From positions 1 through 23,611 of IMG/VR virus record IMGVR_UViG_3300044675_000762: a DNA stretch of 23,611 nucleotides. One strand, written 5' to 3'. The translations under genes were made by a program, and so were the position numbers. Positions 11,680 through 21,265 of this stretch are shown here, piece after piece. Position 1 is the first letter of the stretch. Each line of letters opens with the position of its first letter. This DNA comes from a virus. The notes under the pieces are model-generated. The model was not told where the DNA came from, searched no databases, and saw only the letters and a program-made list of their open reading frames with translations.

Positions 11680-11942
11680 TATTTTGGTATCATTTTAAGG
11701 TCAGTTAGCACCTGAAGTTTAGTAGTAGAAACTGCACTCAATGAATCCGATTTCCTTAATGCGTTTTGTACTAAATCTAATCTACCCTCTACCTTTTCTA
11801 TTCTTAAATTTTGTGCCTTAGCTTGGTCTTGAAACGTTGACCTTACATCTACATACAAAGCCGATATTCCACATAAGACTATGAATAAAGTAGCCACAAT
11901 GGGTTGCTTAACAAACTCTTTATATGATACAGGTAGTTTCAT
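11679..11942 (-). CDS. Hypothetical membrane protein, one span plus coiled coil
   Basis: An 87-residue protein: a membrane span at about 15-32 (IVATLFIVLCGISALYV), then a heptad region (AKAQNLRIEKVEGRLDLV). The periplasmic/cytoplasmic side cannot be told. It starts and ends by single-base overlap with its neighbours, so it belongs to the lysis/envelope run. No family recognised; a spanin-related or tail-tip-accessory role are both possible. Confidence 0.55.
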   Translation of the reverse strand: MKLPVSYKEFVKQPIVATLFIVLCGISALYVDVRSTFQDQAKAQNLRIEKVEGRLDLVQNALRKSDSLSAVSTTKLQVLTDLKMIPK

Positions 11943-12475
11943 TAGAATTTTTTGTAATATCCGATTGAATATTGATTAGTAGTAGCCGATATTGTAAATA
12001 AGCCCTTTTTAGGCATTTTAAACGCCAAACCAACTCCTATCCCCACTTTATTGTCAAATGCCCTTAAATCGGCTAATATACCACAATAAAGCTCATTTTT
12101 GGATGGTATTGTCCTAATGGTTTCCACTTTTATCGTTTTTTGACTTATGTCTGCGTAAAAACCACGATTTTTTATCTTGTTTTGGCTGATTGTATCGTTA
12201 ATAATAAAAGTGCTTGAGTCTATCTTTATAGTGTCCGAGTAGGCTCGTACGTACGCATAATCTTGAACTATACGTACAGTATCGTGTACAATGGTTGTAT
12301 CAATACCTAAAACGACAAAAGGGATAGAATCCCCTTTAATATATTTCTTTGTTATGTCGTGCTTATAAATAGTATCGGTATGCGTTACTATTGTAGGCTC
12401 ATTTCCGTTATACCTTCCGTTGAAGATGAAGATAAGTGCTACTGCAATCACTAAAGTAATTACAATGTCTCTCAT
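11942..12475 (-). CDS. Hypothetical 177-aa membrane-anchored protein
   Basis: An N-terminal anchor (IVITLVIAVALIFIF, about 4-18) is followed by a Thr/Asp-rich stretch with repeated short segments such as THTDTIYKHD, TTIVHDTVRIVQ and SDTIKID, and a beta-rich end (VGIGVGLAFKM, SATTNQYSIGYY). Repeating D-T-I/V units suggest an extended beta structure outside the membrane. Located between two small membrane coiled-coil genes. Function unknown. Confidence 0.55.
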   Translation of the reverse strand: MRDIVITLVIAVALIFIFNGRYNGNEPTIVTHTDTIYKHDITKKYIKGDSIPFVVLGIDTTIVHDTVRIVQDYAYVRAYSDTIKIDSSTFIINDTISQNKIKNRGFYADISQKTIKVETIRTIPSKNELYCGILADLRAFDNKVGIGVGLAFKMPKKGLFTISATTNQYSIGYYKKF

Positions 12476-12690
12476 TATCTGTCTTGTTTATTTTGTAAAT
12501 CAATAGACAAGGCATTTAAAGTAGCTTGAATCTGGTCTAGTTTCTTAGCAATTATGTCATCTTGTTTCTCAACCATACTTACCCTTACTTCTAGTTCTTT
12601 TAGTTTAAGGGAAACCTTAACATAAATACTTACTAATCCAATAAGGATAAATATGGCTTGTCCTGCTATGAAAATGACTACTGATTGCAT
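12475..12690 (-). CDS. 71-aa membrane protein with coiled coil
   Basis: A hydrophobic span (VVIFIAGQAIFILIGLVSIYV, about residues 4-24) is followed by a heptad coiled coil (LKLKELEVRVSMVEKQDD, then IQATLNALSIDLQ). The layout resembles small XhlA-type lysis-associated proteins. It is the first clear gene of the run after the 48-aa gene. The lysis role is inferred from context. Confidence 0.55.
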   Translation of the reverse strand: MQSVVIFIAGQAIFILIGLVSIYVKVSLKLKELEVRVSMVEKQDDIIAKKLDQIQATLNALSIDLQNKQDR

Positions 12691-12836
12691 TAGTCCACTT
12701 TTGCTTCCTCTATTGGAGGATTTTGTTCTGCATTTAATTTACCTAAAAACTGCAATAGGGGTAAGCCATACTGAGTTGGAATCTGATTAATAAATGCTTC
12801 TAATTCTTTGATTTGTTGCTCGTTGATTGTTATCAT
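12690..12836 (-). CDS. 48-aa protein at the start of the lysis region
   Basis: ATG at 12836, TAA at 12692-12690. It starts MITINEQQIKELEAFINQIP and continues with YGLPLLQFLGKLNAEQNPP. Helical with an acidic, Pro-containing end; its stop overlaps the next ATG. It follows the fiber gene after a 31-base gap that holds a candidate -7 box. Family unknown. Confidence 0.55.
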   Translation of the reverse strand: MITINEQQIKELEAFINQIPTQYGLPLLQFLGKLNAEQNPPIEEAKVD

Positions 12837-12851
12837 AATATTGATTTTTTA

Positions 12852-12859
12852 CAAATATA
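12852..12859 (-). promoter_or_regulatory. Candidate -7 box TATATTTG before the lysis run
   Basis: The minus strand reads TATATTTG, fitting TAnnTTTG, in the short gap after the fiber gene, 16 bases upstream of the ATG at 12836. No clear -33 TTG at proper spacing. Placement at the only gap between tail and lysis genes supports it. Confidence 0.4.
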
Positions 12860-12867
12860 AGTATTTT

Positions 12868-15800
12868 CTACAACCCTGCTTTGTTTAATCTTTCATTTAA
12901 TTCTTGAATGATTTGGTTTTGCTCTTGCATAGCCTTTATAAGTATTGGAACAAATTGGTCATATCTTAAACCCATAATTCCTGTTTCTTCATCTTCAATA
13001 AATCCACCAAAGTCAACACCATTTAAAGCCTCTTTTACTTCTTGTGCAATTAAGCCATAATGTTTTCTTTTACCTTCTCTTGGAGTAATCACTTGTTCAT
13101 TTTTTTCACTACCATCTACATCAATTACTTTTTTAGTTGAAACTTCATTATGTCCAACAATCCATTTAAAAGAAACAGGGTTTAATTTAGAAATAAAATT
13201 TAATCCTAAATCACTTTCTTTAATATCTTTTTTCTCTCTTTTATCTGAAGTTTGAATAGTACCATTTGCTGCCCAAATAACTGCCCATCTTATACCACTG
13301 CCACCAAAACCATATGAATTATCTGCACCAGGATTCATCTGGCCATTTGCAAGAATACGCATTCTTTCTGCATCATTAGTATAGAATAACATATCGTCAT
13401 TCTTTTGATTGATAATATAAAATTTATTATCAGGTCCACCATATCCAAAATAACCCATATCACCACTACCATTTGCAAATTGCATATAATTTCTACCTGC
13501 TGCAATAGATGTTTGCATACGAAAATTTTGTCCTCCTGAAGCAGAACTTTGAAGATGTAATAATGAAGCTGGACTACTTGTACCAATACCTACATTACCA
13601 TTTCCTACAAGAGTCATAACATCTACAAAAGTTGTAGCACCACTCGCAATAGAAAACTTCATTTTTTGATTAACAACATTACTACTTAAAGAATTAGATA
13701 TTTTATTTCTATAATTTGTTCCTTCTGAATTACCACCAAAGAATATGGAATCAGCAAAAGAACCATCATAACCACCACCTGTAATAGTTAATTGGTTATT
13801 ATATACTACTAAACTTGTTGCCCAACTACTAGGGCTTAAAGTACCAATCCCAACATTACCACTTGTAGTAGCAAAATAAGCTGAAGTTGTATTCCTTAAT
13901 GTACCACTAACATCTAATGTATAAGAGGTATTAGTATTACCAATTCCTACATTAGTTCCATTATCAAATATTAAGCTATTGCCTATGGTATTAGTTCCTG
14001 TCCATTTAGAAACGTAGTTTGTAGTACCTGTTCCTAAAGCTAAAGTACCAGTTGCACTGGGTAAAGTATAAGTATATGCACCTTGTCCTATTGTTCCACC
14101 AAATAATACGCCTTGACTATTACTATCAATTACTATTTTATTAGATGGACTCATTGATATCATTGAAGCATAGCTACTTGTACCAAATAATTGCCCTGAT
14201 ATAGCTAGATTATTATTTAACAATATACTTCCAGTCATTATTCCACCTGTTAAAGGCAAATAACCACCTAAATCACTTGTTAAAGCTAAAGTTCCACTTG
14301 CATCTGGAAGTGTGTAAGTTCTTTCAGTATTATTTGTTAAAGACCCTAATTGGAAACTTGCTGATTTATAATTTGTTCCATCTGCATCAGAAATTAATAC
14401 ATATTTTGTTGAATTTGCATTAATACTATTATAACCTACAACATTACCAAGATATGTAGTGCCTTGTTTAATAATAATATAACCACTATTAGTTCCACTA
14501 CCACGAGCCGTAAAACCTAACGAATTTACACCTGATGCAGTTAAATTATAAATACCCAAGTCAACACTTGCAGTTGCTCCTGTGTATGGAACGTAACTAG
14601 ATAAACTTGAAGTAAGTGCTATTGTGCCACTTGATGCTGGGAATGTATAAGTTTGAGTAGAGTTATCAAATAGTAATTTAGCCTTACTATTTTGGTCTTG
14701 TATAACTAAATTATTTGATGTTGATTCTGTATATAAATTTGTAGTTATAGTACTAAAAATAGTTGGGACAGTACCTTTAAGAAATATAATACCTTGGTCA
14801 AACTTTGATGTTAATGGAGAATAAATGCCATAATCAAATTGAGTTCCAAATGTACTTGTAAATGTTTTTGCACCACTAATTGTTTGCGTAGTAGTTAAAG
14901 TAACATAACTAGATAAATCACTTGTTAAAGCTACTGTTCCACTTGCATCTGGAAGTGTGTATGCTCTATTTGTATTATTAGTTAATGAACCTAAATTAAA
15001 ACTTGCATATTTATAATTAGTTCCATCAACATCAGATATTAAAATAAAGCTACTTGAAACTGCAGCTATTAATCCATAATTAGCAGCGTTAGTAAAAAAT
15101 GGAGATACTCCTTTCTTTAAATATAAGTTTGCAGGATTTGAACCATTACCATTTAAAACACCATTTGTAAATGTTCCTATGCCTCCTGTAATTGAAAAAG
15201 TACCTAAATCTACATTTGCAGTTGCTCCTGTGTATGGAACATAACTAGATAAATTAGAAGTAAGTGCTATTGTGCCACTTGCGTTAGGAAATGCATAACT
15301 ATTACTTGAATTACCAAAATCTAAATTATTAGTATATACAGTTGAACCTACTTTACTTATTATTGAAAGTCCTGAACCACTACCTGCTAATCCTGTATCA
15401 CCAGCAGTTGGTACTGGATAAAATCCACCTTTTAAAGATAAACCATTATTAAATGTATTTACATCAGTAAATGTTTTTGCTCCTCCTATTGTTTGAGTTC
15501 CTGTTGTAATCAATCCTCTTGCACTTGCACTAGCATCTGGAATATTAAAAGTATGAGTAGCCGTTACACTTGAGATATTAAAATCACTTCCACTTGTGCC
15601 TGTCTGAAAGAATTGTACTTGTCTTGTTAAACTATTTAATGTAGTCAAACCCTTAGAAAAGGTCGTAACTACTTGACACAAATGATTGTTCTCAGTATGT
15701 AAAGTAACAGTTCTACCATCTACATTTACAAATATTCTAATTGCTATTCTATCCGTTATTGTTAAAACCGAAGTAGCAACAGGAATAGCAAAATAATAAG

Positions 15801-16302
15801 GGCTTAATGTAGTTCCATTAGTTAAATACTCAGGTACACTTTGACTACTACCTAATAAAGTAAAAGTTGTTCCGTCATACTTATAGACTTCAGCATAAAC
15901 ATAAGGATTGTGAGCATTAGAGTTTACACTAAAATAAAACTCACAATTAAAGTTTCCAGCAGGTACTTCTAATAAAGCAGGGTCATTTGCATCCGTAATA
16001 TAACTCGCTATGTAACCATTAGCCGAAATAGTAACATCAGTTCCAGCACCACTAATAGGAACTTTACTTAATTGTTTATAAGCAACCCCACCTATCGTAC
16101 CTTGACTTACACTTGTATTAAGATAATAAGAAACCGAACTACCTCCACCTGTTGATGTAGGAAAATCAGCTAAAGTACCATCTCCTCTAACATATTGAGA
16201 AGCATCGCCATCTAAGGCACTTATTACACCACTATTAGCCACTACTGGACCTTGTATATTCCTAATCTTTGCTGCTCCTGATATTTGTAATTGATTGCTC
16301 AT
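12868..16302 (-). CDS. Tail fiber with C-terminal S74 autoprotease/chaperone
   Basis: A 1144-residue protein. The N-terminal part (about 55-215) is a beta-rich module shared with the preceding tip protein (YLN..VS.GTIGG near 61-73, IASYITDANDP, VTTF). The middle is a repeating fiber: ASGTIALTSNLSSYV-like units recur at least five times, and GATANVDLG twice. Near the end come VGIGTLSPSS-type turns. The last about 130 residues are the Peptidase S74 intramolecular chaperone: SDKREKKDI with Ser near 1019, then HYGLIAQEV and a coiled coil to the end. It trimerises, then cleaves itself off. Likely host-binding fiber. Confidence 0.9.
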   Translation of the reverse strand: MSNQLQISGAAKIRNIQGPVVANSGVISALDGDASQYVRGDGTLADFPTSTGGGSSVSYYLNTSVSQGTIGGVAYKQLSKVPISGAGTDVTISANGYIASYITDANDPALLEVPAGNFNCEFYFSVNSNAHNPYVYAEVYKYDGTTFTLLGSSQSVPEYLTNGTTLSPYYFAIPVATSVLTITDRIAIRIFVNVDGRTVTLHTENNHLCQVVTTFSKGLTTLNSLTRQVQFFQTGTSGSDFNISSVTATHTFNIPDASASARGLITTGTQTIGGAKTFTDVNTFNNGLSLKGGFYPVPTAGDTGLAGSGSGLSIISKVGSTVYTNNLDFGNSSNSYAFPNASGTIALTSNLSSYVPYTGATANVDLGTFSITGGIGTFTNGVLNGNGSNPANLYLKKGVSPFFTNAANYGLIAAVSSSFILISDVDGTNYKYASFNLGSLTNNTNRAYTLPDASGTVALTSDLSSYVTLTTTQTISGAKTFTSTFGTQFDYGIYSPLTSKFDQGIIFLKGTVPTIFSTITTNLYTESTSNNLVIQDQNSKAKLLFDNSTQTYTFPASSGTIALTSSLSSYVPYTGATASVDLGIYNLTASGVNSLGFTARGSGTNSGYIIIKQGTTYLGNVVGYNSINANSTKYVLISDADGTNYKSASFQLGSLTNNTERTYTLPDASGTLALTSDLGGYLPLTGGIMTGSILLNNNLAISGQLFGTSSYASMISMSPSNKIVIDSNSQGVLFGGTIGQGAYTYTLPSATGTLALGTGTTNYVSKWTGTNTIGNSLIFDNGTNVGIGNTNTSYTLDVSGTLRNTTSAYFATTSGNVGIGTLSPSSWATSLVVYNNQLTITGGGYDGSFADSIFFGGNSEGTNYRNKISNSLSSNVVNQKMKFSIASGATTFVDVMTLVGNGNVGIGTSSPASLLHLQSSASGGQNFRMQTSIAAGRNYMQFANGSGDMGYFGYGGPDNKFYIINQKNDDMLFYTNDAERMRILANGQMNPGADNSYGFGGSGIRWAVIWAANGTIQTSDKREKKDIKESDLGLNFISKLNPVSFKWIVGHNEVSTKKVIDVDGSEKNEQVITPREGKRKHYGLIAQEVKEALNGVDFGGFIEDEETGIMGLRYDQFVPILIKAMQEQNQIIQELNERLNKAGL
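14275..14635. repeat. Fiber-gene duplication, copy 1
   Basis: This segment resembles 14920-15285, about 645 bases away. Shared blocks include TTCCACTTGCATCTGGAAGT near 14290 and a stretch of about 65 bases at 14568-14633 that differs from 15216-15281 at only a few bases. It encodes the LISDADGTNYK to SLTNNTERTYTLPDASGT unit of the fiber. Confidence 0.75.
14920..15285. repeat. Fiber-gene duplication, copy 2
   Basis: Second copy of the unit at 14275-14635, encoding LISDVDGTNYK to SLTNNTNRAYTLPDASGT. The blocks most alike at DNA level are where unequal recombination could lengthen or shorten the fiber. Confidence 0.75.
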
Positions 16303-16307
16303 ATTAA

Positions 16308-17468
16308 TTATTGAAATATTCCTCTAATAAATTCATCTGCTTCTAATGCCCTTCCAAAAGTAACCACACCACTTGCACTTGTAAACTTAATTTGGTCGTT
16401 TGTAGGAGTTCCTGTTGTAAGTATCTCTCTTACCTCTACACCACCTCTTGTAAAGCCTAAACAAGTCTTTCCTATCATATCTGCAAAAGTAATAGTAGTC
16501 TCTCCACCAGCAGCCGTTGCAGATTTCATATACACTTGACTACTTGCCGTTATTATCACACCATTTTGATTTATTGAAACTCCTGAAGTTGTATAAGGAC
16601 CAGAACCTTGTAAACCTACTGAATAAGTACCTATGTCCTTGTAAGGAGCATTGATTTGTAAACTCGTAAGATTACAATTTCCACCTATAATTACTAAGCC
16701 ATCTACTCCATTGTCAATAGCAAATTTAATGGCTATTTGTGTTCTATTTTGTTGCGTTTGTAATAGGTATAAATATCCGTAATTCTCTAATGTTATTAAT
16801 CCATCGCAATTTACACTCCAGTTAGCTATGTCGTTCTTAAATTCTCTATACCAAGCACTCGTTTGAGATGTTACCTCTTTTTGGTCCACACTAACTGAAA
16901 AAGAACAATTCGTAGAACAAGCAAAAGGAATGTCAGTAGGTATTGTAGTCGTTACTTTAGACACATTAGTTCCTTGAGTATAGAAAGTAATATCTCTTGC
17001 ACCTACATTTAAAGGGTAGACAGTTACTACTATTCTTTCAGTTGCACCAAGTGAAGTAGCTGGGAAAGTTAACGAAGTGGTATATAAGGTCTTACTAAGT
17101 GAAGTTAATGCAGTAGTAGAACTTGTTGCTATTGTTGTAAATGTACTTCCGTTGTACTTAGATACGACAAAGTAAAATGAAGGTGAATAATCTAAACTAT
17201 AAGTTAATGAAACATAAGAACTAAAAGTCCAAGTTCCAGCAGGAATTGTAGTCATATTAGGCTTATTTACATCTGTAATAAACCTAGCTATAACATTATC
17301 CCCAGTTGCAGTAAAGTCAACACTAGCTCCTACATTTTCAGTAGAACTAAATTGATAGTAAGAATTACCACCTATTGTGCCTTTTGACACCCCTCCGTTT
17401 AGATAGAATTGTCCATTGGGATTTTGCCAATAGAGAATCATATTATTACCTTGTACTTTATCTGCCAT
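16308..17468 (-). CDS. Tail tip protein: adhesin-like module plus tail-tube-like domain
   Basis: A 386-residue protein in two parts. Residues about 20-180 are homologous to the N-terminal module of the fiber that follows (FYLNGGVSKGTIGG, then ARFITDVNKPNMTTIPAG and VTTTIPTDIP). Residues about 185-300 read like a tail tube protein: SVSVDQKEVTSQTSAW, NWSVNCDGLI, LTSLQINAPYKDIGTYSV, LQGSGPYT. A third, smaller beta segment follows. So it may cap the tube and carry a sugar-binding or fiber-attachment module. The two-part reading is by eye; no enzyme motif is seen. Confidence 0.65.
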   Translation of the reverse strand: MADKVQGNNMILYWQNPNGQFYLNGGVSKGTIGGNSYYQFSSTENVGASVDFTATGDNVIARFITDVNKPNMTTIPAGTWTFSSYVSLTYSLDYSPSFYFVVSKYNGSTFTTIATSSTTALTSLSKTLYTTSLTFPATSLGATERIVVTVYPLNVGARDITFYTQGTNVSKVTTTIPTDIPFACSTNCSFSVSVDQKEVTSQTSAWYREFKNDIANWSVNCDGLITLENYGYLYLLQTQQNRTQIAIKFAIDNGVDGLVIIGGNCNLTSLQINAPYKDIGTYSVGLQGSGPYTTSGVSINQNGVIITASSQVYMKSATAAGGETTITFADMIGKTCLGFTRGGVEVREILTTGTPTNDQIKFTSASGVVTFGRALEADEFIRGIFQ

Positions 17469-17477
17469 ATTGCAAAG

Positions 17478-19430
17478 TTAAACTATATTAATATTAAATT
17501 GTGCTATCCAAAATGGACCAAGTTGACCTGTATCTGTTATGTAATTAGGAATGATAAATGCAGATACTTCAGCGACACTTACCTCAATTAATTGAACTGA
17601 GTTTAATTCGTTTACATAAGCATTTTGGCTTACCCTATTCATAATGAATTTTTTACCATTATAAGACAAATTACCTGTAACTGTGTCCGTTGTAGTAAAT
17701 ACCTTATCTAAATAAACAAATCCTGTACTACTTATATGTTCTCCTAAATCACATTCAACAGTTGCCACGTTCTTATTTAAGTTTCTTATGTTTTGATAAG
17801 TCATAAAAGTTATCAAATCTACTGCTCCTAAAGGAGTACCACTAGGACAAGATGAATACCAATTCTCTAAGAATGTGCCATCGGAAGCACATAAAACACC
17901 TTTATTAGATGAATAATTATAAGTTGTAGGATAGTTATTGCCATAAGGTTGTTCAAATACTTTTAAAGTAGATTGAATAGTATTATCAGCTACAAAGTTT
18001 GCTTCGATAAACTTTACTTCACTATCTCCTCTTTGTATGATAAAGTTTTGAAGTGATGTTGATTGACCTGATGCATCACAAACTATTTTAAACTTTAAAT
18101 ACCCAAATATTGCAACACCTGATACAAAATATGGTGGAATATCTCTACTATATGTAGATAAAGTTTCAGATGGATTTATTGTTATATTTTGTAATGTAGT
18201 TTGCCATTGCCCATTAGTATCTAAATATCTAAGTCCTCCTGCCGTATTCATTGAAATTTGCAATTTAGCACCTGTTGAAGTTATATGTTCAAAACTTAAC
18301 TTAAAAGGTACTTCGCCAATGTAAGGAAGGAAATAATTTATAGCAATTAAATTACCATTTTCAATACTAGCAGAACCACTTGTATTTCTTACTAAAGAAA
18401 CTCCATCAAATTGACCTGCCGTATCTGGTACTATTGTTGCCGTTGAATCTCCTGTTGCAGCTAGAATAAACCCAGTCGCAGTATTAGTTGGGAATGCATT
18501 TAACTTTAAGTTTCCATTGTCGCAATAGTTTAAAGCTGATTCATAAGCACCTCTACCTTGTATATTGTAAAATCCTTTCTTTAATAGCTTTATTTGACTA
18601 TTATTTATAAAATGCACATTGCCATCTGCATAAGGAAGTATGTTAACTGTATTGTTTAAAACACCACTACTTGTTATTGTAGGAGTAGCTAAAATATTAT
18701 ATTTAGTAAAATAATTTGTAGATGCTGCCATCTCATTCATTGAAAATATACACCAGTCTCCATTGGCTTGAAACATTCTACAATTAAATGATGTCATTAT
18801 TTTGCCAATAATATCATAGTATGATTCACCCATAAAATCCCTTCTATACTGATAGATTTGGCTAAATGGCTCGTTACTTACTGCATCTTGTCTATCAAGC
18901 ATACCCCCTGCAAAGTATGAACAAGCCACAACTAAATTAAGTACATCTGGATAGCCTAATAACTTTAAGCCATCACTAATTACATTTAATTGAGTGTCTA
19001 ATTGATTGATACTATCATCTCTTACATACTCAATATTTTGCATAAAAGAGATACCATCAATACAAGTAAAGTCTGCTTGAGTTATGCCTGTTGAAAAACC
19101 CATTTGAGTATAATCATTAAACATATAACCTCTCCACATTACGTTTGTACTTTCTTTAAGTACTACATAATACTTCCTATCATCTTGACTAAGTACATTT
19201 GGGAATTGGTCGTAATCATCTTGCGTTTCTAATAATATAGAAAAGTTAACTTGAGTAGATATTATTGTAGGGTATGGATATTCCTCGTTTGAGTTAGGTT
19301 GAACTATTATTGATACTGGCTTATAGGTTTTAACTACACCAGCAGCATAATCTCTTTCATAAATCTCAATTACTTGGTTAGTACCATTCCTTAAGATTTG
19401 AGTTATTGTATATCTTAATCCGTAAGGCAT
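17478..19430 (-). CDS. Tail tip/baseplate hub-like protein, 650 aa
   Basis: It follows the tape measure gene, where Dit/Tal-type tip proteins lie. The N-terminus (MPYGLRYTITQILRNGTNQV, then IEIYERDY) and the segment VMWRGYMFNDYTQMGFSTG then ADFTCIDGISFMQNIEY are typical of Bacteroidetes siphovirus tip proteins, with a hub-like fold guessed from the beta pattern. The rest is beta-rich with a carbohydrate-module look (SFEHITSTGAKLQISMN near 400). No peptidase motif found. It shares one base of overlap with the tape measure gene. Confidence 0.65.
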   Translation of the reverse strand: MPYGLRYTITQILRNGTNQVIEIYERDYAAGVVKTYKPVSIIVQPNSNEEYPYPTIISTQVNFSILLETQDDYDQFPNVLSQDDRKYYVVLKESTNVMWRGYMFNDYTQMGFSTGITQADFTCIDGISFMQNIEYVRDDSINQLDTQLNVISDGLKLLGYPDVLNLVVACSYFAGGMLDRQDAVSNEPFSQIYQYRRDFMGESYYDIIGKIMTSFNCRMFQANGDWCIFSMNEMAASTNYFTKYNILATPTITSSGVLNNTVNILPYADGNVHFINNSQIKLLKKGFYNIQGRGAYESALNYCDNGNLKLNAFPTNTATGFILAATGDSTATIVPDTAGQFDGVSLVRNTSGSASIENGNLIAINYFLPYIGEVPFKLSFEHITSTGAKLQISMNTAGGLRYLDTNGQWQTTLQNITINPSETLSTYSRDIPPYFVSGVAIFGYLKFKIVCDASGQSTSLQNFIIQRGDSEVKFIEANFVADNTIQSTLKVFEQPYGNNYPTTYNYSSNKGVLCASDGTFLENWYSSCPSGTPLGAVDLITFMTYQNIRNLNKNVATVECDLGEHISSTGFVYLDKVFTTTDTVTGNLSYNGKKFIMNRVSQNAYVNELNSVQLIEVSVAEVSAFIIPNYITDTGQLGPFWIAQFNINIV

Positions 19431-21259
19431 TATGCTAAACTGATTGATTGTCCTTTAATATTTGATGCCTTTTGACTTCTATTTACTGCAAGTAATAAAT
19501 CTTGACCTCTTAATACAAATTGACCCCCACTACCAGCAGAACTACCACTCATTGCTCCTGCGTTAAAAGAAGTATTTAAGAAACTTGATAACTTACTTAA
19601 AGGCATAATTGCCTCAGGTCCAGCCTCTCCAATTAAACCTAAAGATGGTCCATTAGTAATACCTCCTTTAGCATTTTTAGTAACACCAAGACCTAATAAA
19701 TTCATTAGCATATTTAAAATTCCTCCTCCTCCTGCTGCTGCACCTGCTAATCCTGTTCCACTTGTTGCAAGACCTGCTTGTATATAAGCTAATAATTGTG
19801 CTCTAATAATTGCAAATCCTAAATCTGCTGCAAATTGCAATACTGAATTACTTAATGCTTCAAATACATTTTCTCCTTTCATTAAAGCATCAAAAGCACT
19901 TTGTAATGAATTTGTAACTCCACTTGCCATTTGATTAGCAAATTGATTAGCTTCCATATTTGCTTGAGCAAACCCTTCTTTAGTTTGTTTAAGGAAATCA
20001 CTTAATTCATTTTTGGTAGTTCTAATCTTACCATTCAAATTTTCATCAAACATTCCAAATAAAGTACCAGTACCTATATTTGCTGCTTCAGGAATTTTAC
20101 TTACAAATGGTGTTTTACTTAATTGCTCTCTTGCTTGTTCTTCTAAAGATGCATCATAAACTCCATCAGATATTAACTTTACAGGAGATTTAATTTTTGG
20201 TTCTTTCTTAGGTTTTACAATCTTATCTGGACTAGGTAATAAAGTAATATTTTGTAATGCTTTAAAAGTTCTAGCTTCTAAATTAGCAATATTTTTTTCA
20301 ATTTCTTTACCTAAAATATCATATTGAGTATTTACTTCTAATTTTAATTCATCAATTCTTTTTTGATAAGCACCCTTACCAGCTTTAAAAAATCCTAAAC
20401 CTTCACCTTTATCTAATTTTTGTAACTCTGCATTTCTTTTTTGTTCATTTTGTATTTGCTCTGCATACAATTTATCTAATTGTGCAGCATTATTTTTTTC
20501 AGTAGCTACTGCACCACTTTGAATTGCTGCTTGGTTTACTAAAGTAGTATAGAAAGCCTTATCTGCTCCAAGTTTTGCATCTTGTATAGCCTTACTATCT
20601 CCATATAGTTTTTTTAGTTGCTTTAATGCTTCTTGTTGTTGTGTTTTATTTCCACCTGTAATAAGTTCAACTAAAAGTATTCCTTTAGTTCTTTTAGTTT
20701 GTTCTTGACCTATTAACTTATAAATTTCTTGTGCAACTTTATTTAATTCATCTCTAAACTTTTCTAGTTCGCTAGTTGGTCCTTTAAAGAATTCTGATAT
20801 TTCTTTGCTAAAAGTAACTGCTAAAGAAGATACTACACCAATTGCAACTCCAATACCTGCTGGTCCCATTAATCCAGAAACCATTGCTTGTAATGCCTTC
20901 TTAGTTCCACCTTCGGTTTGTGCTAATCTTTGGAATGACTCAACCATAGGGTTTAAGTTATTCGCAATACCCATTATACCATAAGGAGCATCTTGAGCAA
21001 TTCTAGAGAAGTTTATAAGAGATTGAGATGCATCTCCTAAAGGCTTACCTAATTGATTAGCTTGTTGCTTTAAACCAGTAATTGTAGTATTTAAATTAGC
21101 TATGTTTTTATTTAAATAGTTAATTTCTCCAATACTTGTAGCTTTCTTTAATGCACTTTCAAATTGGGCAAGTGTATTTTCGGCAGCTTTTAAGCTAGAT
21201 TGTAACGATGAAACATCTGCATCAATGCTAATGCTAAACTTATCAAAATTTTCTGCCAT
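19430..21259 (-). CDS. Tape measure protein
   Basis: A 609-residue protein: an N-terminal alpha-helical region with ISIDADVSSLQSSLKAAE, a hydrophobic helix at about 130-150 (GPAGIGVAIGVVSSLAVTF), long coiled-coil middle with many Ala, Gln, Lys and Asn, and near the end GGITNGPSLGLIGEAGPEAI, the signature ending of tape measure proteins. Length fixes tail length: at about 1.5 angstroms per residue, near 90 nm. It follows the chaperone pair and precedes the tip protein, the standard order. Confidence 0.9.
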   Translation of the reverse strand: MAENFDKFSISIDADVSSLQSSLKAAENTLAQFESALKKATSIGEINYLNKNIANLNTTITGLKQQANQLGKPLGDASQSLINFSRIAQDAPYGIMGIANNLNPMVESFQRLAQTEGGTKKALQAMVSGLMGPAGIGVAIGVVSSLAVTFSKEISEFFKGPTSELEKFRDELNKVAQEIYKLIGQEQTKRTKGILLVELITGGNKTQQQEALKQLKKLYGDSKAIQDAKLGADKAFYTTLVNQAAIQSGAVATEKNNAAQLDKLYAEQIQNEQKRNAELQKLDKGEGLGFFKAGKGAYQKRIDELKLEVNTQYDILGKEIEKNIANLEARTFKALQNITLLPSPDKIVKPKKEPKIKSPVKLISDGVYDASLEEQAREQLSKTPFVSKIPEAANIGTGTLFGMFDENLNGKIRTTKNELSDFLKQTKEGFAQANMEANQFANQMASGVTNSLQSAFDALMKGENVFEALSNSVLQFAADLGFAIIRAQLLAYIQAGLATSGTGLAGAAAGGGGILNMLMNLLGLGVTKNAKGGITNGPSLGLIGEAGPEAIMPLSKLSSFLNTSFNAGAMSGSSAGSGGQFVLRGQDLLLAVNRSQKASNIKGQSISLA

Positions 21260-21265
21260 CTTATA

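Noticed and set aside
13335-13586. Minus-strand frame inside the fiber gene
   Set aside because: An off-frame reading of the fiber gene with a biased hydrophobic content; no independent start context.
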